Source of the DNA: Isoperla grammatica
Lineage: Eukaryota; Arthropoda; Insecta; Plecoptera; Perlodidae
Direction of reading: 5' to 3'
Length of the DNA: 64,000 nt
NCBI GenBank assembly: GCA_945910005.1
Contig: CAMDTW010000361.1
Coordinates: forward strand, 1-64,000
Shown piece by piece: positions 46,501 through 55,985 of the stretch (its first letter is position 1; each line of letters begins with the position of its first letter). A program made the position numbers and the translations under genes. The notes under the pieces are model-generated. The model was not told where the DNA came from, made no database searches, and was given only the letters and a program-made list of their open reading frames with translations.

Positions 46501-46544
46501 CCATCAGCAACATCCTCTACTGTTGCGCGGTGACGTTGAACTCA
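43530..46544. repeat. About 150-bp tandem array, roughly 20 copies, each with a TGACGTCA palindrome
   Basis: The unit contains gcggtgacgtcatagctatg, gccgccgcgtcttgagacg, ttcaactcaatccctggcgg, a (CCCTT)n / C-rich run of variable length, aaacatattgtaaactctgc, and gttgctccatcagcaacatc. Copies start about every 145-152 bp, with length change mostly in the CCCTT tract. A G/A variant (gcgcggtgac and gcgcgatgac) clusters in the middle copies (about 44890-45940), which suggests local spread. The last unit is split by an insertion at 46545. No splice-site relation to the Ig gene was seen. Its start (CRE-type palindrome, then ATGGCCGCCGCG) resembles promoter or 5'UTR DNA, but that is conjecture. Confidence 0.9.
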
Positions 46545-47024
46545 GGGTGCGTCTCAAAGCTGCTTAGTCGACTCAGTGGCCGACTAAACTAGCGGACGTG
46601 ACGTCAGAAGTAGACGCCCAAAGCTCGAAGTAGTCCATAATTTAGGCAATAGGAGGTAGGAGCCGAAAGTGTAGATTTGCTCGCATCGTGTAGACTAACA
46701 ATGGCCGACAACCGTAATGAAGCTGCTCCTAGACGTCAATTAAATGTAGTACAAATAATATTACGAACGATTGAAAGTAATTTGGAGTTCAATTGAACTA
46801 ATGTTATTATTTCCAAATGTATATTATCAGTTTCTTACACTTGAGATAAACTTCAGCTAACCATAACCTCAAAGTGTAGCCTATTCTTACATAAGGAATG
46901 TTCGTCACGCAGGCAGTGCCGTAATGTGCTCTAGTACATGTGTCCAAAGCTCAGGTAGGTAGTCGATAGGAGGCCACTTTAGTTAGTCACAAGCATTAGT
47001 CTACTAGCAGCTTTGGGACATTGC
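46545..47024. mobile_element. MITE inserted in the last 150-bp array unit
   Basis: The array unit reads 'gttgaactca' before 46545 and resumes 'ctcaatccctggtgg' at 47025, giving a CTCA duplication. The ends are imperfect inverses (tctcaaagctgcttagtcga on the left; agtctactagcagctttggga on the right). An interior TGACGTCA occurs at 46599. No ORF. Confidence 0.6.
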
Positions 47025-47042
47025 CTCAATCCCTGGTGGGCC

Positions 47043-47138
47043 AGTAGTACTGGGGGGAGCCGCTAGGTGCCACCACACGTACCCACTGATTAGGCCGCGC
47101 TGATGTGGCGGCACCTAGCGGCTCCCCCCAGTACTACT
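47043..47138. repeat. 96-bp palindrome
   Basis: Arms agtagtactggggggagccg and cggctccccccagtactact, plus ctaggtgcc and ggcacctag, form a long hairpin. Confidence 0.75.
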
Positions 47139-47149
47139 AGCGTACACGG

Positions 47150-48740
47150 GCGATTTATGGGTAGACAGTCGCCAATGGCCATTGGGACTTGACCCTACAC
47201 TAATAAACTCAATGCTATTACATAATCCGTGACGCTGACGACAGAACCTTGCCTTGCACCTGTACTGTCATCGATACTGTATATCACATAAAGCTCGGTC
47301 GTGTTAACAAGTAATGTTAGCAGTTTTAGCTTTATCTAAATACAAAGCAATATGCATGTATCATGTTGATCCATGTGGCTTCTGAGTAACTCAACCATGT
47401 AATGTCATATCAATGGCGACCTTCATATTGCAATCACAGCACCAGCGCCAATGCGTCGTAGCTACAGAATGAGAGATATTGAAATAGGGCTAGTATGACA
47501 TAGATGACGCATTGGTTTTACTGTCTTGATTGCAAACGAAGGCCACCATCATAAAAAAACAATACACCGGAGAATTGTATATTTTAATTTTTTTTATTGT
47601 GTTTCTCAAAAAAAAAACAAAAAAAAAACGGATAAACATTTTTGCTATTGGAGACTTAAACTAACACACAGATAGCGCTGCTAAGCAACACCCTTATCGG
47701 CGCCATTGATGATTTAACAATAAAGCAACAATGAACAATTGACAGATAAACTCATCCTTATAGTTGTATATTTTCTTGCCACCAGAATGCGTCCAGTCTA
47801 TTTTGAGGGGTTGTTTCTTGCTATCACCCGACGTTGCTTTCCCAAAAAGTAGAAATCTTGACTTTTCGGGCACGCAACCAAGGACCACATACATACAATA
47901 AGTTTTCAAATCTAAAATTTGCCCTCCTATGCCCCCATGGCATGAAAGGTAGTGTGGGCAATACCCCTCCTGCCCTCCCCCCCCCCCCCCCTGTTCCGAC
48001 GCCACTGTGCAGAGCATATGTGAAACGTGTGACGAAGACGAAAACAATGAACCATTGTTTTACGGAGAATGAGCAGTAAAGTCGATCATAAAACGTATTA
48101 TTGTGTATTGACTTATGTCGTAGATTTACAGCAAAGGAGATGGAGAGGACGAATGTTGAGCTTTGTTACTAAATCGAATATAAAACTTGGTTATTTTTAA
48201 ATTTCACAAAGAATTATGAAAATTACACAAATCACTAGAAAATATAATTGAAATTGTTTAGGTTTCATTCAAACAATCAATTTCGTATATTTTTTGTCGG
48301 AATATCTATAGATCTTAATAATATTTGGCGTCGTCTTGCCAAATTTTAGACGTTGATTGTAATCCTGAAGATATGAACAAAAAACTTTTTGTCCCCTTGA
48401 AGTAACAAATAAATACAGATTAATTTGATCTAATTTTATTACGCCTGGATTATCACGATAGTTGAACCAATTCCATTTGAGCAACGTCAACGAGACTGTC
48501 CTAATAAATTTGTTGACGACGTTAACTGGTTCCGGTACGCTAATTGTATCGTTGAGTGAGTAATGCAGGGTAGAAGCGCAACGCCATCTGCAATTTGTCT
48601 ACCGCCTTTTACTGCCCAACATACTTTAGTCGGGTAGTAGAAGTTCGCCAAGCGACGCGATGGTGGAGCGTGATTGGTCGGCTACTCGCCGAAGATACGC
48701 GAAGACAGCCGAAAGCTCTGTCGTTATGTATGCTTTTCGA
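47150..48740. other. Intron 1, no gene recognised
   Basis: AT-rich sequence with A-runs (47608-47629) and a C run (47979-47992). ORFs of 73-117 codons on both strands show no known motif. Confidence 0.35.
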
Positions 48741-48745
48741 GTTAT

Positions 48746-49192
48746 AGGTCTCTCACAGCAAGAAGTAAGATAGTATCAGGACCGCCCACATTTAGTTTCC
48801 AACTTAACAAGCGCGAATCACTGACGTTTTTCCCGATTATCTGGTACAATTTGGTTGCGGTAAGTTTTTTGACGGAAACGTGCTGGCACGTTTTCTTGTG
48901 TGTTACCGTCAAAAAACTTACCGCAACCAAATTGTACTATAGATAATCGGGAAAAACGTTAGTGATTCGCATTTGTTAATTTGGAAACTAAATGTGGGCG
49001 GTCCTGAAGGGCGATTCTGTATGGGAGACGATACGTTTATCACTAGTTTCAGTTGTTAGAAGAAGGCGATGAGCCAATCACCGCCTTGCATTCGCCTTCA
49101 GTAACGACTAAAACCGCTGATAAATCGTCGCCCATACAGAATCGCCCTGCTGACTCCCCTGACACTATCTTACTTCTTGGTGTGAGAGACCT
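48746..49192. mobile_element. Fold-back MITE, 'aggtctctcacagcaagaa' family, copy 2, with nested MITE
   Basis: The ends aggtctctcacagcaagaag and cttcttggtgtgagagacct are inverse. The arms carry cccgattatct, aaaacttaccgcaaccaaat and their inverses. The right arm is interrupted at 49008-49148 by another element, compared with the uninterrupted copy at 37.1 kb (gtccggactcccctgatac). Confidence 0.8.
49008..49148. mobile_element. Nested 141-bp MITE
   Basis: Ends agggcgattctgtatggg and cccatacagaatcgccct are perfect 18-bp inverse repeats. It lies inside the arm of the larger MITE and so is younger. Confidence 0.8.
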
Positions 49193-49199
49193 TTAGACC

Positions 49200-50700
49200 G
49201 TAAGACGCGGTAGACAAACTGCCGATGGCGTAGGGCCTCTACCCTATATTCCTCACTCAACGATTGTATCTTATAGCTTCGCTTTAAAGTACGGTCCACT
49301 ACCTAAGTACCAGTGTGATTTAATACAAAAACAAGCATATTATTTACTGTCTGAGCAATCACGGCCCTTTGTCCCTTCCACAATTACGACACTTATCTTT
49401 TTACCGAGTCTAATACTGTTGGTTTCAATGACAAGTAGTAGGCTTGATTACCTGTTGCTTAGCTGCGGTGGTCAAAGAAGAGCAGGAAGACACTTGTTAT
49501 TATCGCTCGAGAACAAACAAGAGGATGTATCATCTTTTAACACGCGATCGGCTCAAGGTAGTTCCATTAAAAGATCATCATAATCATATTTTTTTGAGGA
49601 TCGTTCGTTTGTTTCAAATTTATTTATATGCAACGAGGATATCGGGACGATAAGTTGGTGATAGTTGCCCGTAAAGAGGGCTCTCAACATTATATTTTGT
49701 AATTTTTTATTCGATTATCATCTTTCCTCTTCGAATAGATTCAAATATAGATGGAAGTAACTACTAAGTAGTAACTAGAGAAGTGGAAAATTAAGTTGTT
49801 AAGTACCATTGGACTCGTCACTTGGCTGTGTCGTAACTCGTAAGCATGAGAATAATTACGTTGGGGCAACTTTATATATTGGTTAGTGTACGTGTGTTTA
49901 AGTTTGCACGTATTTCATCTGTATGTGTTCTTTTTGATTGCCTACTATGGAATTTAAACTATAGTTGTCTCAACGAAAGTATTCTGATGCAATTACGACA
50001 CAGCCGAGTCTAAGGTGACAACTTTATTTTCTACCTCGCTAATTCCTACCATCTAATCTAAACAGGTCCATTGGAGATACTTTAAAACCTTCCGTTGGTT
50101 ACCTGATTTACCTGTAACGGTGGGTGTGGCCAAACCGCCTGTGCACTCCACTAAGCCGAACCGTGCATTTACGAACGTGTGAAAGAACGCCAGTTGATTT
50201 TCTGTCAATTGGCGCGGTTGAAAGGGGCAGTAGACAATTACCTGAGATCGGTATGCGAATACTTTCGTTTCGTTAGGACTCGTATCTGTATATTTTTGAA
50301 TGTAGTCAGGTTGTTTCTGTGTTTAATAAAAGAAGGCGTCTTCGCGATTAACCTTGTCCTTATTGCACATGACATGTGCAATAAGGCATGCATGCAAAAA
50401 ATTCATGCAAAAAAATAATGCAAAAAAAAAATGCAAAAATAATGCATGCAAAAAAATAATTTCATACATTGTATGAAACATGAATCTTATGAAGTTCAAC
50501 AAGTAGTTTCAATATCTTTCTTCCCATAGATATCACTTGATTGTGTTATCTGGTTTCTGCATGCACAGAGTATTACAAAGCCGGTGACCTTGAGTTAAAC
50601 AACAACACATACTAAACTAGTCTACATTGAATATTATGACGTAAGGCTAACCCATATTACATATCCGCCTAATCATCAAGAACTGGTGTAGCGAAAGTTT
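49200..50700. other. Intron 1, interspersed repeat remnants
   Basis: 49800-49880 and 50100-50290 share words with 38.7-39.0 kb. 50385-50460 is a low-complexity run of 'atgcaaaaaa' units. No coding exon was recognised. Confidence 0.45.
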
Positions 50701-50708
50701 AATCATCA

Positions 50709-50790
50709 GCAGTCGTGGCCGAGTGGTTAAGGCGTCTGACTAGAAATCAGATTCCCTCTGGGAGCGTAGGTTCGAGTCCTACCGACTGCG
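50709..50790 (+). tRNA. tRNA-Ser(AGA): tRNA-Ser (AGA)
   Basis: 82 nt without intron. The 7-bp acceptor stem GCAGTCG/CGACTGC is perfect, with discriminator G at 50790. The A box (TGGCCGAGTGGTTAAGGC) and B box (GGTTCGAGTCC) are canonical. The anticodon stem-loop gtctgaCTAGAAAtcagat places AGA in the anticodon, and a long variable arm follows, as in serine tRNAs. A T run at 50795-50800 is a pol III terminator. It lies in intron 1 of the Ig gene on the opposite strand. Confidence 0.95.
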
Positions 50791-50794
50791 GTTA

Positions 50795-50800
50795 TTTTTT
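50795..50800 (+). terminator. Pol III T-run terminator of tRNA-Ser
   Basis: TTTTTT five bases after the tRNA 3' end. Confidence 0.85.
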
Positions 50801-51110
50801 ACCTCTTACCCTTTGGTGGGCACGTATGGATTGGTGAAATATTCGTAAAAATTTCCTTTTTTATTTTCTAAGAGAGAAATTTAAAGAATTTCAAATAATT
50901 ATTTTGTTGCAACTTGTAATAGATACATGTTTTATGATGTTTGAAGTTTACGTCTCATATTTTGGTTGTTGGAGAGGTAGAAAGTGAATTAAAAATCTTT
51001 CAAAATATTGTAAGCTTTTCTTCTGTTATTTTGATAACTGATTAAATCAAATTTTCTGTTCCAACGTCTTTGACCGTAATAAAACCAAAGATTACACAAC
51101 GTTCTCAACT

Positions 51111-51191
51111 CAAGGTCCTCTTGATCTCCGCCTAGCGGAGGCTCGTGGGAGTTCGACGAGCCTCCGCTAGGCGGAGATCAAGAGGACCTTG
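51111..51191. repeat. 81-bp perfect palindrome
   Basis: The arms caaggtcctcttgatctccg and cggagatcaagaggaccttg continue through cctagcggaggctcgt and acgagcctccgctagg. The flank words ctcaac occur on both sides. A minimal fold-back element is inferred. Confidence 0.75.
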
Positions 51192-51278
51192 CTCTCAACG
51201 CTGCTAAAGTCTTTGATCGTGCTATGACGTTCCCATATCTTTGCGCCAAAGTCTTTGACTGTGGTAAAATTGGCTTAC

Positions 51279-51421
51279 CTCTTTGTTCCACTGAACGTTG
51301 TAGGGGACCTCGATGTCGTGCGGGAACTCAATCGGGCAGGAGAAGATCACATGATCGCTCACCCCCGCCTGGAGGTAGTTGGCTTTATTGGACTCGTCCT
51401 CCACCACAGCCAATAGCGCTC
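51279..51421 (-). CDS. bdl: Exon 1 of those visible: first half of Ig1, Borderless-like protein
   Basis: The acceptor is gtgttgCAG with start at 51421, and the donor is AAAGAG|gtaagc at 51278. The length is 143 nt, with two bases completing a codon from the unseen upstream exon and phase 0 out. It encodes ALLAVVEDESNKANYLQAGV, SDHVIFSCPIEFPHDIEVPY and NVQWNKE. The first Ig cysteine (IFSC), EFP(H/N)D..VPY and the VQWNK tryptophan match the V-type first Ig domain of Turtle/Borderless. It joins exon 2 as NVQWNKE-GRTVF, skipping a 20-kb intron. The start codon and most of the signal peptide must be on an exon further right. Its acceptor is amplified in the array to the right. Confidence 0.88.
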
Positions 51422-52690
51422 CTGCAACACGGCAAAGAGGTTAGACTAGGAGAGATAGACTGACAGCAAAGACGCTAGAACCAAAGATGTGTTCCACCAC
51501 AGCCAATAGCGCTCCTGCAACACGGCAAAGAGGTTAGACTTGGAGAGATAGACTGACAGCAAAGAGGCTAGAACCAAGGATGTGATTCACCACAGCCAAT
51601 AGCGCGCATGCAACACGGCAAAGAGGTTACACTTGGAGAGATAGACTGACAGCAAAGAGGATAGAACTAAGGATGTGATTCACCACAGCCAATAGCGCTC
51701 CTGCAACATGGCAAAGAGGTTAGACTTGGATAGATAGACTGACAGCAAAGAGGATAGAACCAAAGATGTGTTCCACCACAGACAATAGCGCTCCTGCAGC
51801 ACGGCAAAGAGGTTAGACTTGGAGAGATAGACTGACAGCAAAGAGGATAGAACCAAGGATGTGTTCCACCACAGCCAATAGCGCTCCTGCAACACGGCAA
51901 AGAGGTTAGACTTGGAGAGATAGACTGACAGCAAAGAGGATAGAACCAAGGATGTGTTCCACCACAGACAATAGCGCTCCTGCAACATGGCAAAGAGGTT
52001 AGACTTGGAGAGATAGACTGACAGCAAAGAGGATAGAACCAAGGATGTGATTCACCACAGCCAATAGCGCTCCTGCAACACGGCAAAGAGGTTAGACTTG
52101 GAGAGATAGACTGACAGCAAAGAGGATAGAACCAAGGATGTGATTCACCACAGCCAATAGCGCTCCTGCAACACGGCAAAGAGGTTAGACTTGGAGAGAT
52201 AGACTGACAGCAAAGAGGATAGAACCAAGGATGTGTTCCACCACAGCCAATAGCGCTCCTGCAACATGGCAAAGAGGTTAGACTTGGAGAGATAGACTGA
52301 CAGCAAAGAGGATAGAACCAAGGATGTGATTCACCACAGCCAATAGCGCTCCTGCAACACGGCAAAGAGGTTAGACTTGGAGAGATAGACTGACAGCAAA
52401 GAGGATAGAACCAAGGATGTGTTCCACCACAGACAATAGCGCTCCTGCAACACGGCAAAGAGGTTAGACTTGGAGAGATAGACTGACAGCAAAGAGGATA
52501 GAACCAAAGATGTGTTCCACCACAGACAATAGCGCTCCTGCAACATGGCAAAGAGGTTAGACTTGGAGAGATAGACTGACAGCAAAGAAGATAGAACCAA
52601 AGATGTGCTCCACCACAGACAAAAGCGCGCATGCAACCCGGCAAAGAGGTTAGAGAGATAGTCAGGCAGTAAGGAGGCTGACAGTAATTT
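51422..52690 (-). repeat. bdl: 93-bp tandem array duplicating the exon 1 acceptor (about 13 extra copies)
   Basis: The unit carries (minus strand) ccaagtctaacctctttgcc, gtgttgCAG|GAGCGCTATT and GGCTGTGGTGGA. Only about 20 nt of exon are copied, and the rest is intron. Copies recur near 51511, 51603, 51696, 51789, 51883, 51976, 52068, 52161, 52253, 52346, 52439, 52532 and 52625. In exon frame each extra copy meets a stop (CAAGTCTAA), so these are decoy acceptors. The open 364-codon frame (repeating 'CCRSAIGCGG..PLCCQS') is a different phase and an artefact of the 93-bp period. Confidence 0.88.
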
Positions 52691-53330
52691 AACTTTATTT
52701 CACTTCTTATGGTATTACCAGATGTATAGTAATTATACACATTATCTAATGAGGGTTGCATGGTTCGCCCATGGCTCCGGTCTGTAATTAGAAAACCCGA
52801 CGTGTGTTTACACAGTGACGTGGTTGGTGTCGTGGCCCATTAACCCCATTACGCCCGGTTTACACAAAAAACTAATGTGGATGATGGTTTTTGCAATAAG
52901 ACATGTTCTAAGACTAGGAAAACGCTCTGTGTGACGCGTTGATAAGCGAGCGCGTCCATATCTACGAACTTTCTGAAGAAAAGTTCTTCCCCCACCCCCA
53001 TCAACTTCTTCTCCCGTTAGACCCCCTACATTAATTCCCTCCCCTCCCCGAGGTCCCTTTCCACCCATCTCCTCTCCCCTTTGACCCCGAGATGCAACAG
53101 GTCCAAGATAAGATAGCTAAGGTCAGGATAGCAAACGGATAGCGGTCAACTTTAGTGCTTCTTGCTACAGATAATTTTATTTCAATTATTCCATTATACA
53201 ATCGCAGTTTGTCCTTATTAAAAACGTGTTTTTACGTTTTCATTTTATTGCTTAATGAGAAACGATTGATAAAGATGTGAATTTCAACGAAGCCATTAAA
53301 ACGTTCCATTGTTTCTGCAAAATTGGCTAT
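52691..53330. other. No feature recognised
   Basis: Mixed sequence with a C-rich stretch (52985-53095). No minus-strand signal-peptide exon was recognised here, although one is expected further upstream for the Ig gene. Confidence 0.4.
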
Positions 53331-53334
53331 TTTG

Positions 53335-53612
<278 letters not shown>

Positions 53613-54177
53613 CAGTGTCTAGGTTTGTCATATTCCTACAAATCTATTCAGTGAACCAGTGCAACAAACAATGGCACGCACGTGCAAAATGATCTCACAC
53701 CTTCAGATTTCGAAGAATGATGTGTTTCGCTACCTCGTCTGCGGGAGATTTTAAAAGCGCATACAAGACTGTTATAAGATATGTTAATAAAATAATAGTA
53801 TTTTCCATTTACGAGCACTGAATATTAGCAGAATTCTCTACTTCTAGGGGAGGCAAATCGATATTATTGCCCCCCCTGCCCCCCCCCCCCTGTTCCGGCG
53901 CCACTGCTGGTACCTGCTTTGTCTCTTGATTTTTGTTTGGAATAATTCTAATATTAAGTTGATTGCTCATAACTCCAATCACCCTATATTTTTTTATAAC
54001 GTTTTTGCAAATTTCTGTGAAATCGTAAAAAACGCGACATTTTGGTACTTCTAAAACCATTTCTCATTATAGTTATTACCTCTAGTAACTTATGAACACC
54101 TCCACGCATGCACAATAGCTTATTCATTGACGGTAATGTGTACACGGACCATTAAATCTTGCGATAACACTCAAGTC

Positions 54178-54231
54178 TATATAAAGACTTGTATTAAAAC
54201 CAGGTTCGTTTCCACGTGTACACATCAGTGC
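54178..54231 (+). promoter_or_regulatory. Core promoter of the small secreted-protein gene
   Basis: TATATAAA (54178-54185) and TATTAAAA (54192-54199) precede an arthropod-type initiator TCAGT (54225-54229). If +1 is the A at 54227, TATTAAAA lies at -35 to -28, and TATATAAA would suit a start near 54208. The ATG follows within about 25 bp. Confidence 0.65.
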
Positions 54232-54250
54232 TAGTCTGAAGTCTCCAACA

Positions 54251-54304
54251 ATGACCGTGCTATTGTTGGGGCTGGCTATGATGGCCACATTAGCCGCGGC
54301 ACAG
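54251..54304 (+). CDS. Small secreted protein, exon 1 (signal peptide)
   Basis: The start codon has purine at -3 (acaATG). Eighteen residues, MTVLLLGLAMMATLAAAQ, form a classic signal peptide: short N-region, hydrophobic core, and small residues before the cleavage site (AAA|Q). The exon ends CAG|gtaatg in phase 0. It is too short for a normal ORF search. Exon 2 at 55504 continues in phase. The gene lies on the strand opposite the Ig gene, downstream of a TATA/initiator pair. The function and family are not recognised. Confidence 0.7.
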
Positions 54305-54399
54305 GTAATGCTTTCACTGCCTTTTTGGATTTAATAGAGATAATAATTATGCATATAAAATATATACTAAATTAATATATAATATAAAATTAAAATAGT

Positions 54400-54425
54400 A
54401 ATAAACAAATAATAATAATGATGAC

Positions 54426-54495
<70 letters not shown>

Positions 54496-54600
54496 GCAAT
54501 AGTAATAATAATGATTATAATAATAATAATAATTATAATAATAATAATTATAATAATAATAATAATAATATTAATACAAATAATAATAATGCAAATAAAA
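54400..54600. repeat. (AAT)n microsatellite in the intron of the small gene
   Basis: About 200 bp of AAT repeats with interruptions, opposite in orientation to the ATT tract at 53.3 kb. Confidence 0.95.
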
Positions 54601-54604
54601 TTAA

Positions 54605-54709
54605 TAATTCACATTTTAAAATTTCGCGGCCGCTAATAATAAAATACAATTGTTACTTGAACGGGATGTTTCACCGCGTTCAAGTTACAATTTTATTTCA
54701 ATAATAATG

Positions 54710-54747
<38 letters not shown>

Positions 54748-54845
54748 TATAATAATAATAATAATAATAATTCACATTTTAAACTTTCGCGGCCCGGTAA
54801 TAATGAAATAAAATTATAACTTGAACGGGATGTTTCGCCGCGTCG
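54605..54845. repeat. Duplicated 163-bp segment (AAT tract plus 'ttcgcggcc' and 'cttgaacgggatgttt' words)
   Basis: The order 'attcacattttaaa', 'tttcgcggcc', 'taataatgaaataaaatt', 'acttgaacgggatgtttc' occurs at 54607-54680 and again at 54770-54840, each preceded by an AAT run. The first copy also forms a hairpin (gttacttgaacg and cgttcaagttac). Confidence 0.7.
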
Positions 54846-55000
54846 TGGGTGATAAGGTGGCTTACCTCGACGTTTCGTCCCTTCTGTGAGGGACATCTTC
54901 AGGAGTGCCTAGCGCGTTCCCTAAGTCGACCACTCCGCCTAGGTTCTCGCGGGCGAGAACCTAGGAATTTCCCATCAGCAAAATCTTAAAAAGGCAAGCC
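54846..55000. repeat. Interspersed-repeat-like segment
   Basis: 'acctcgacgtttcgtccctt' followed by 'ctgtgagggacatcttcagg' resembles the ends of many invertebrate interspersed repeats. A small inverted repeat (ctaggttctcgc and gcgagaacctag) lies at about 54946-54965. No ORF supports an element class. Confidence 0.35.
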
Positions 55001-55503
55001 GCCATTTTAATCAGGACACGTTTTAGACGTACAAACATCAAATAACCCAACAAGCAAAACCAAAAGAAGACAATAAAAAACAAAACAAAAACAAAACAAC
55101 AAAACAAAATAAACACACATCAACAAGAAAAAAACTAACACAAAACAAAAACAAGATATATCACAATAATATCCAGCAGTATTTGCAACCGCGGAATGAA
55201 ATCTTCATCTGTTAGTTGCTAAATTTGGCCACATATAGCGCTGTATGTACTAACACGGTGCCTATTTTTTCTTGTTTCAATTATTTTGAAGGGTTACATT
55301 GAGGCACAGCTTTCTTGAACGTCCGTTCAATCCGAGGTTCTATATCGCGGATTGACCCGTCGAGAAGGCTGTGCCCTGAGGAAGTAGTATGCTCATAATG
55401 GCGGACGCCCACTTAACGGCGCGTGAAATGGTCTTCAAAATGACCGCTGTGACCTCACGTGGGATCTGTGCTATCATTGTGCCTTCCTTATCACTTGTCG
55501 CAG

Positions 55504-55671
55504 ATAACGTTCCCGCCCGGTTCACAATACGGCCCGACTGCACAGAAGGAGCTAGCCGATGTCAATGCTGTTCTGGGGAAACTCCAGAAGAAAATGCCCA
55601 ACACTGGGAAGATGGTCGAGATGTTTGTGCATGCCAACTATAGGTGTCTAGACCAACCTAAGAGTGAGTAA
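55504..55671 (+). CDS. Small secreted protein, exon 2 (mature region)
   Basis: The acceptor tcacttgtcgCAG (55501-55503) is followed by an open frame in phase with exon 1: ITFPPGSQYGPTAQKELADV, NAVLGKLQKKMPNTGKMVEM and FVHANYRCLDQPKSE, then TAA at 55669. Together with exon 1 this gives 73 residues including the signal peptide, with mature N-terminal Q. A donor-like A|gtgagt at 55664 could instead extend the gene to a third exon in phase 1, which I did not find. There is one cysteine, a charged amphipathic middle (KELADVNAVLGKLQKK), and no homologue I recognise. Coding use is G/C-richer than the surrounding AT-rich DNA, which supports a real exon. Confidence 0.6.
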   Translation: MTFPPGSQYGPTAQKELADVNAVLGKLQKKMPNTGKMVEMFVHANYRCLDQPKSE

Positions 55672-55985
55672 GAGCCGGTTCACACAACTTTACTATTGAC
55701 TCTTGACTATTGATTAAGCGATTTGAACCATAGGCGATACGTGCTGACGTTCACACAACTTAACTATTGACTTTTGACTATTGATTAAGCTATTTGAACC
55801 ATAGGCGATACAAACTGTCGTTTACACAACTTCACTGTTGACTTTTACTATTGATTAAGCTATTTGAACCATAGGCGATACGTGCTGACGTTCACACAAC
55901 TTTATAATTGACTTTTGACTATTGATTAAGCGAGTCGAACCATAGGCGATACGCATCTGGCACTCCCGCGCGCCCGATCTCGTCC
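55672..55985. repeat. 72-bp tandem repeat, short block (about 4 copies)
   Basis: Units contain ttcacacaactttactattg, acttttgactattgattaag and gaaccataggcgatacgtgc. The block begins directly after the end of exon 2. It is followed by a G/C-rich segment (gcgcgcccgatctcgtccgg; atagcgtcacgtggatacaa) that recurs inverted at 58471-58530. Confidence 0.85.

Noticed and set aside
43530..46544. Another amplified splice junction of the Ig gene
   Set aside because: Neither strand of the unit gives an exon fragment in line with the protein, and all neighbouring exons are already joined in phase without it.
21751..51421. Assignment to Turtle itself rather than Borderless
   Set aside because: Ig1 fits both, but PPEVYLPYG, RWEKDG.LFD.YNVPGVFY and the APRAPYN / PEWRT stretches match Borderless better as I recall the families. 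A phylogeny would decide, so the symbol is given as a best guess.
51667..52761. 364-codon cysteine-rich ORF (CCRSAIGCGG repeats)
   Set aside because: It is read-through of the 93-bp intron/acceptor array in a phase different from the exon. No signal peptide, promoter or independent support.
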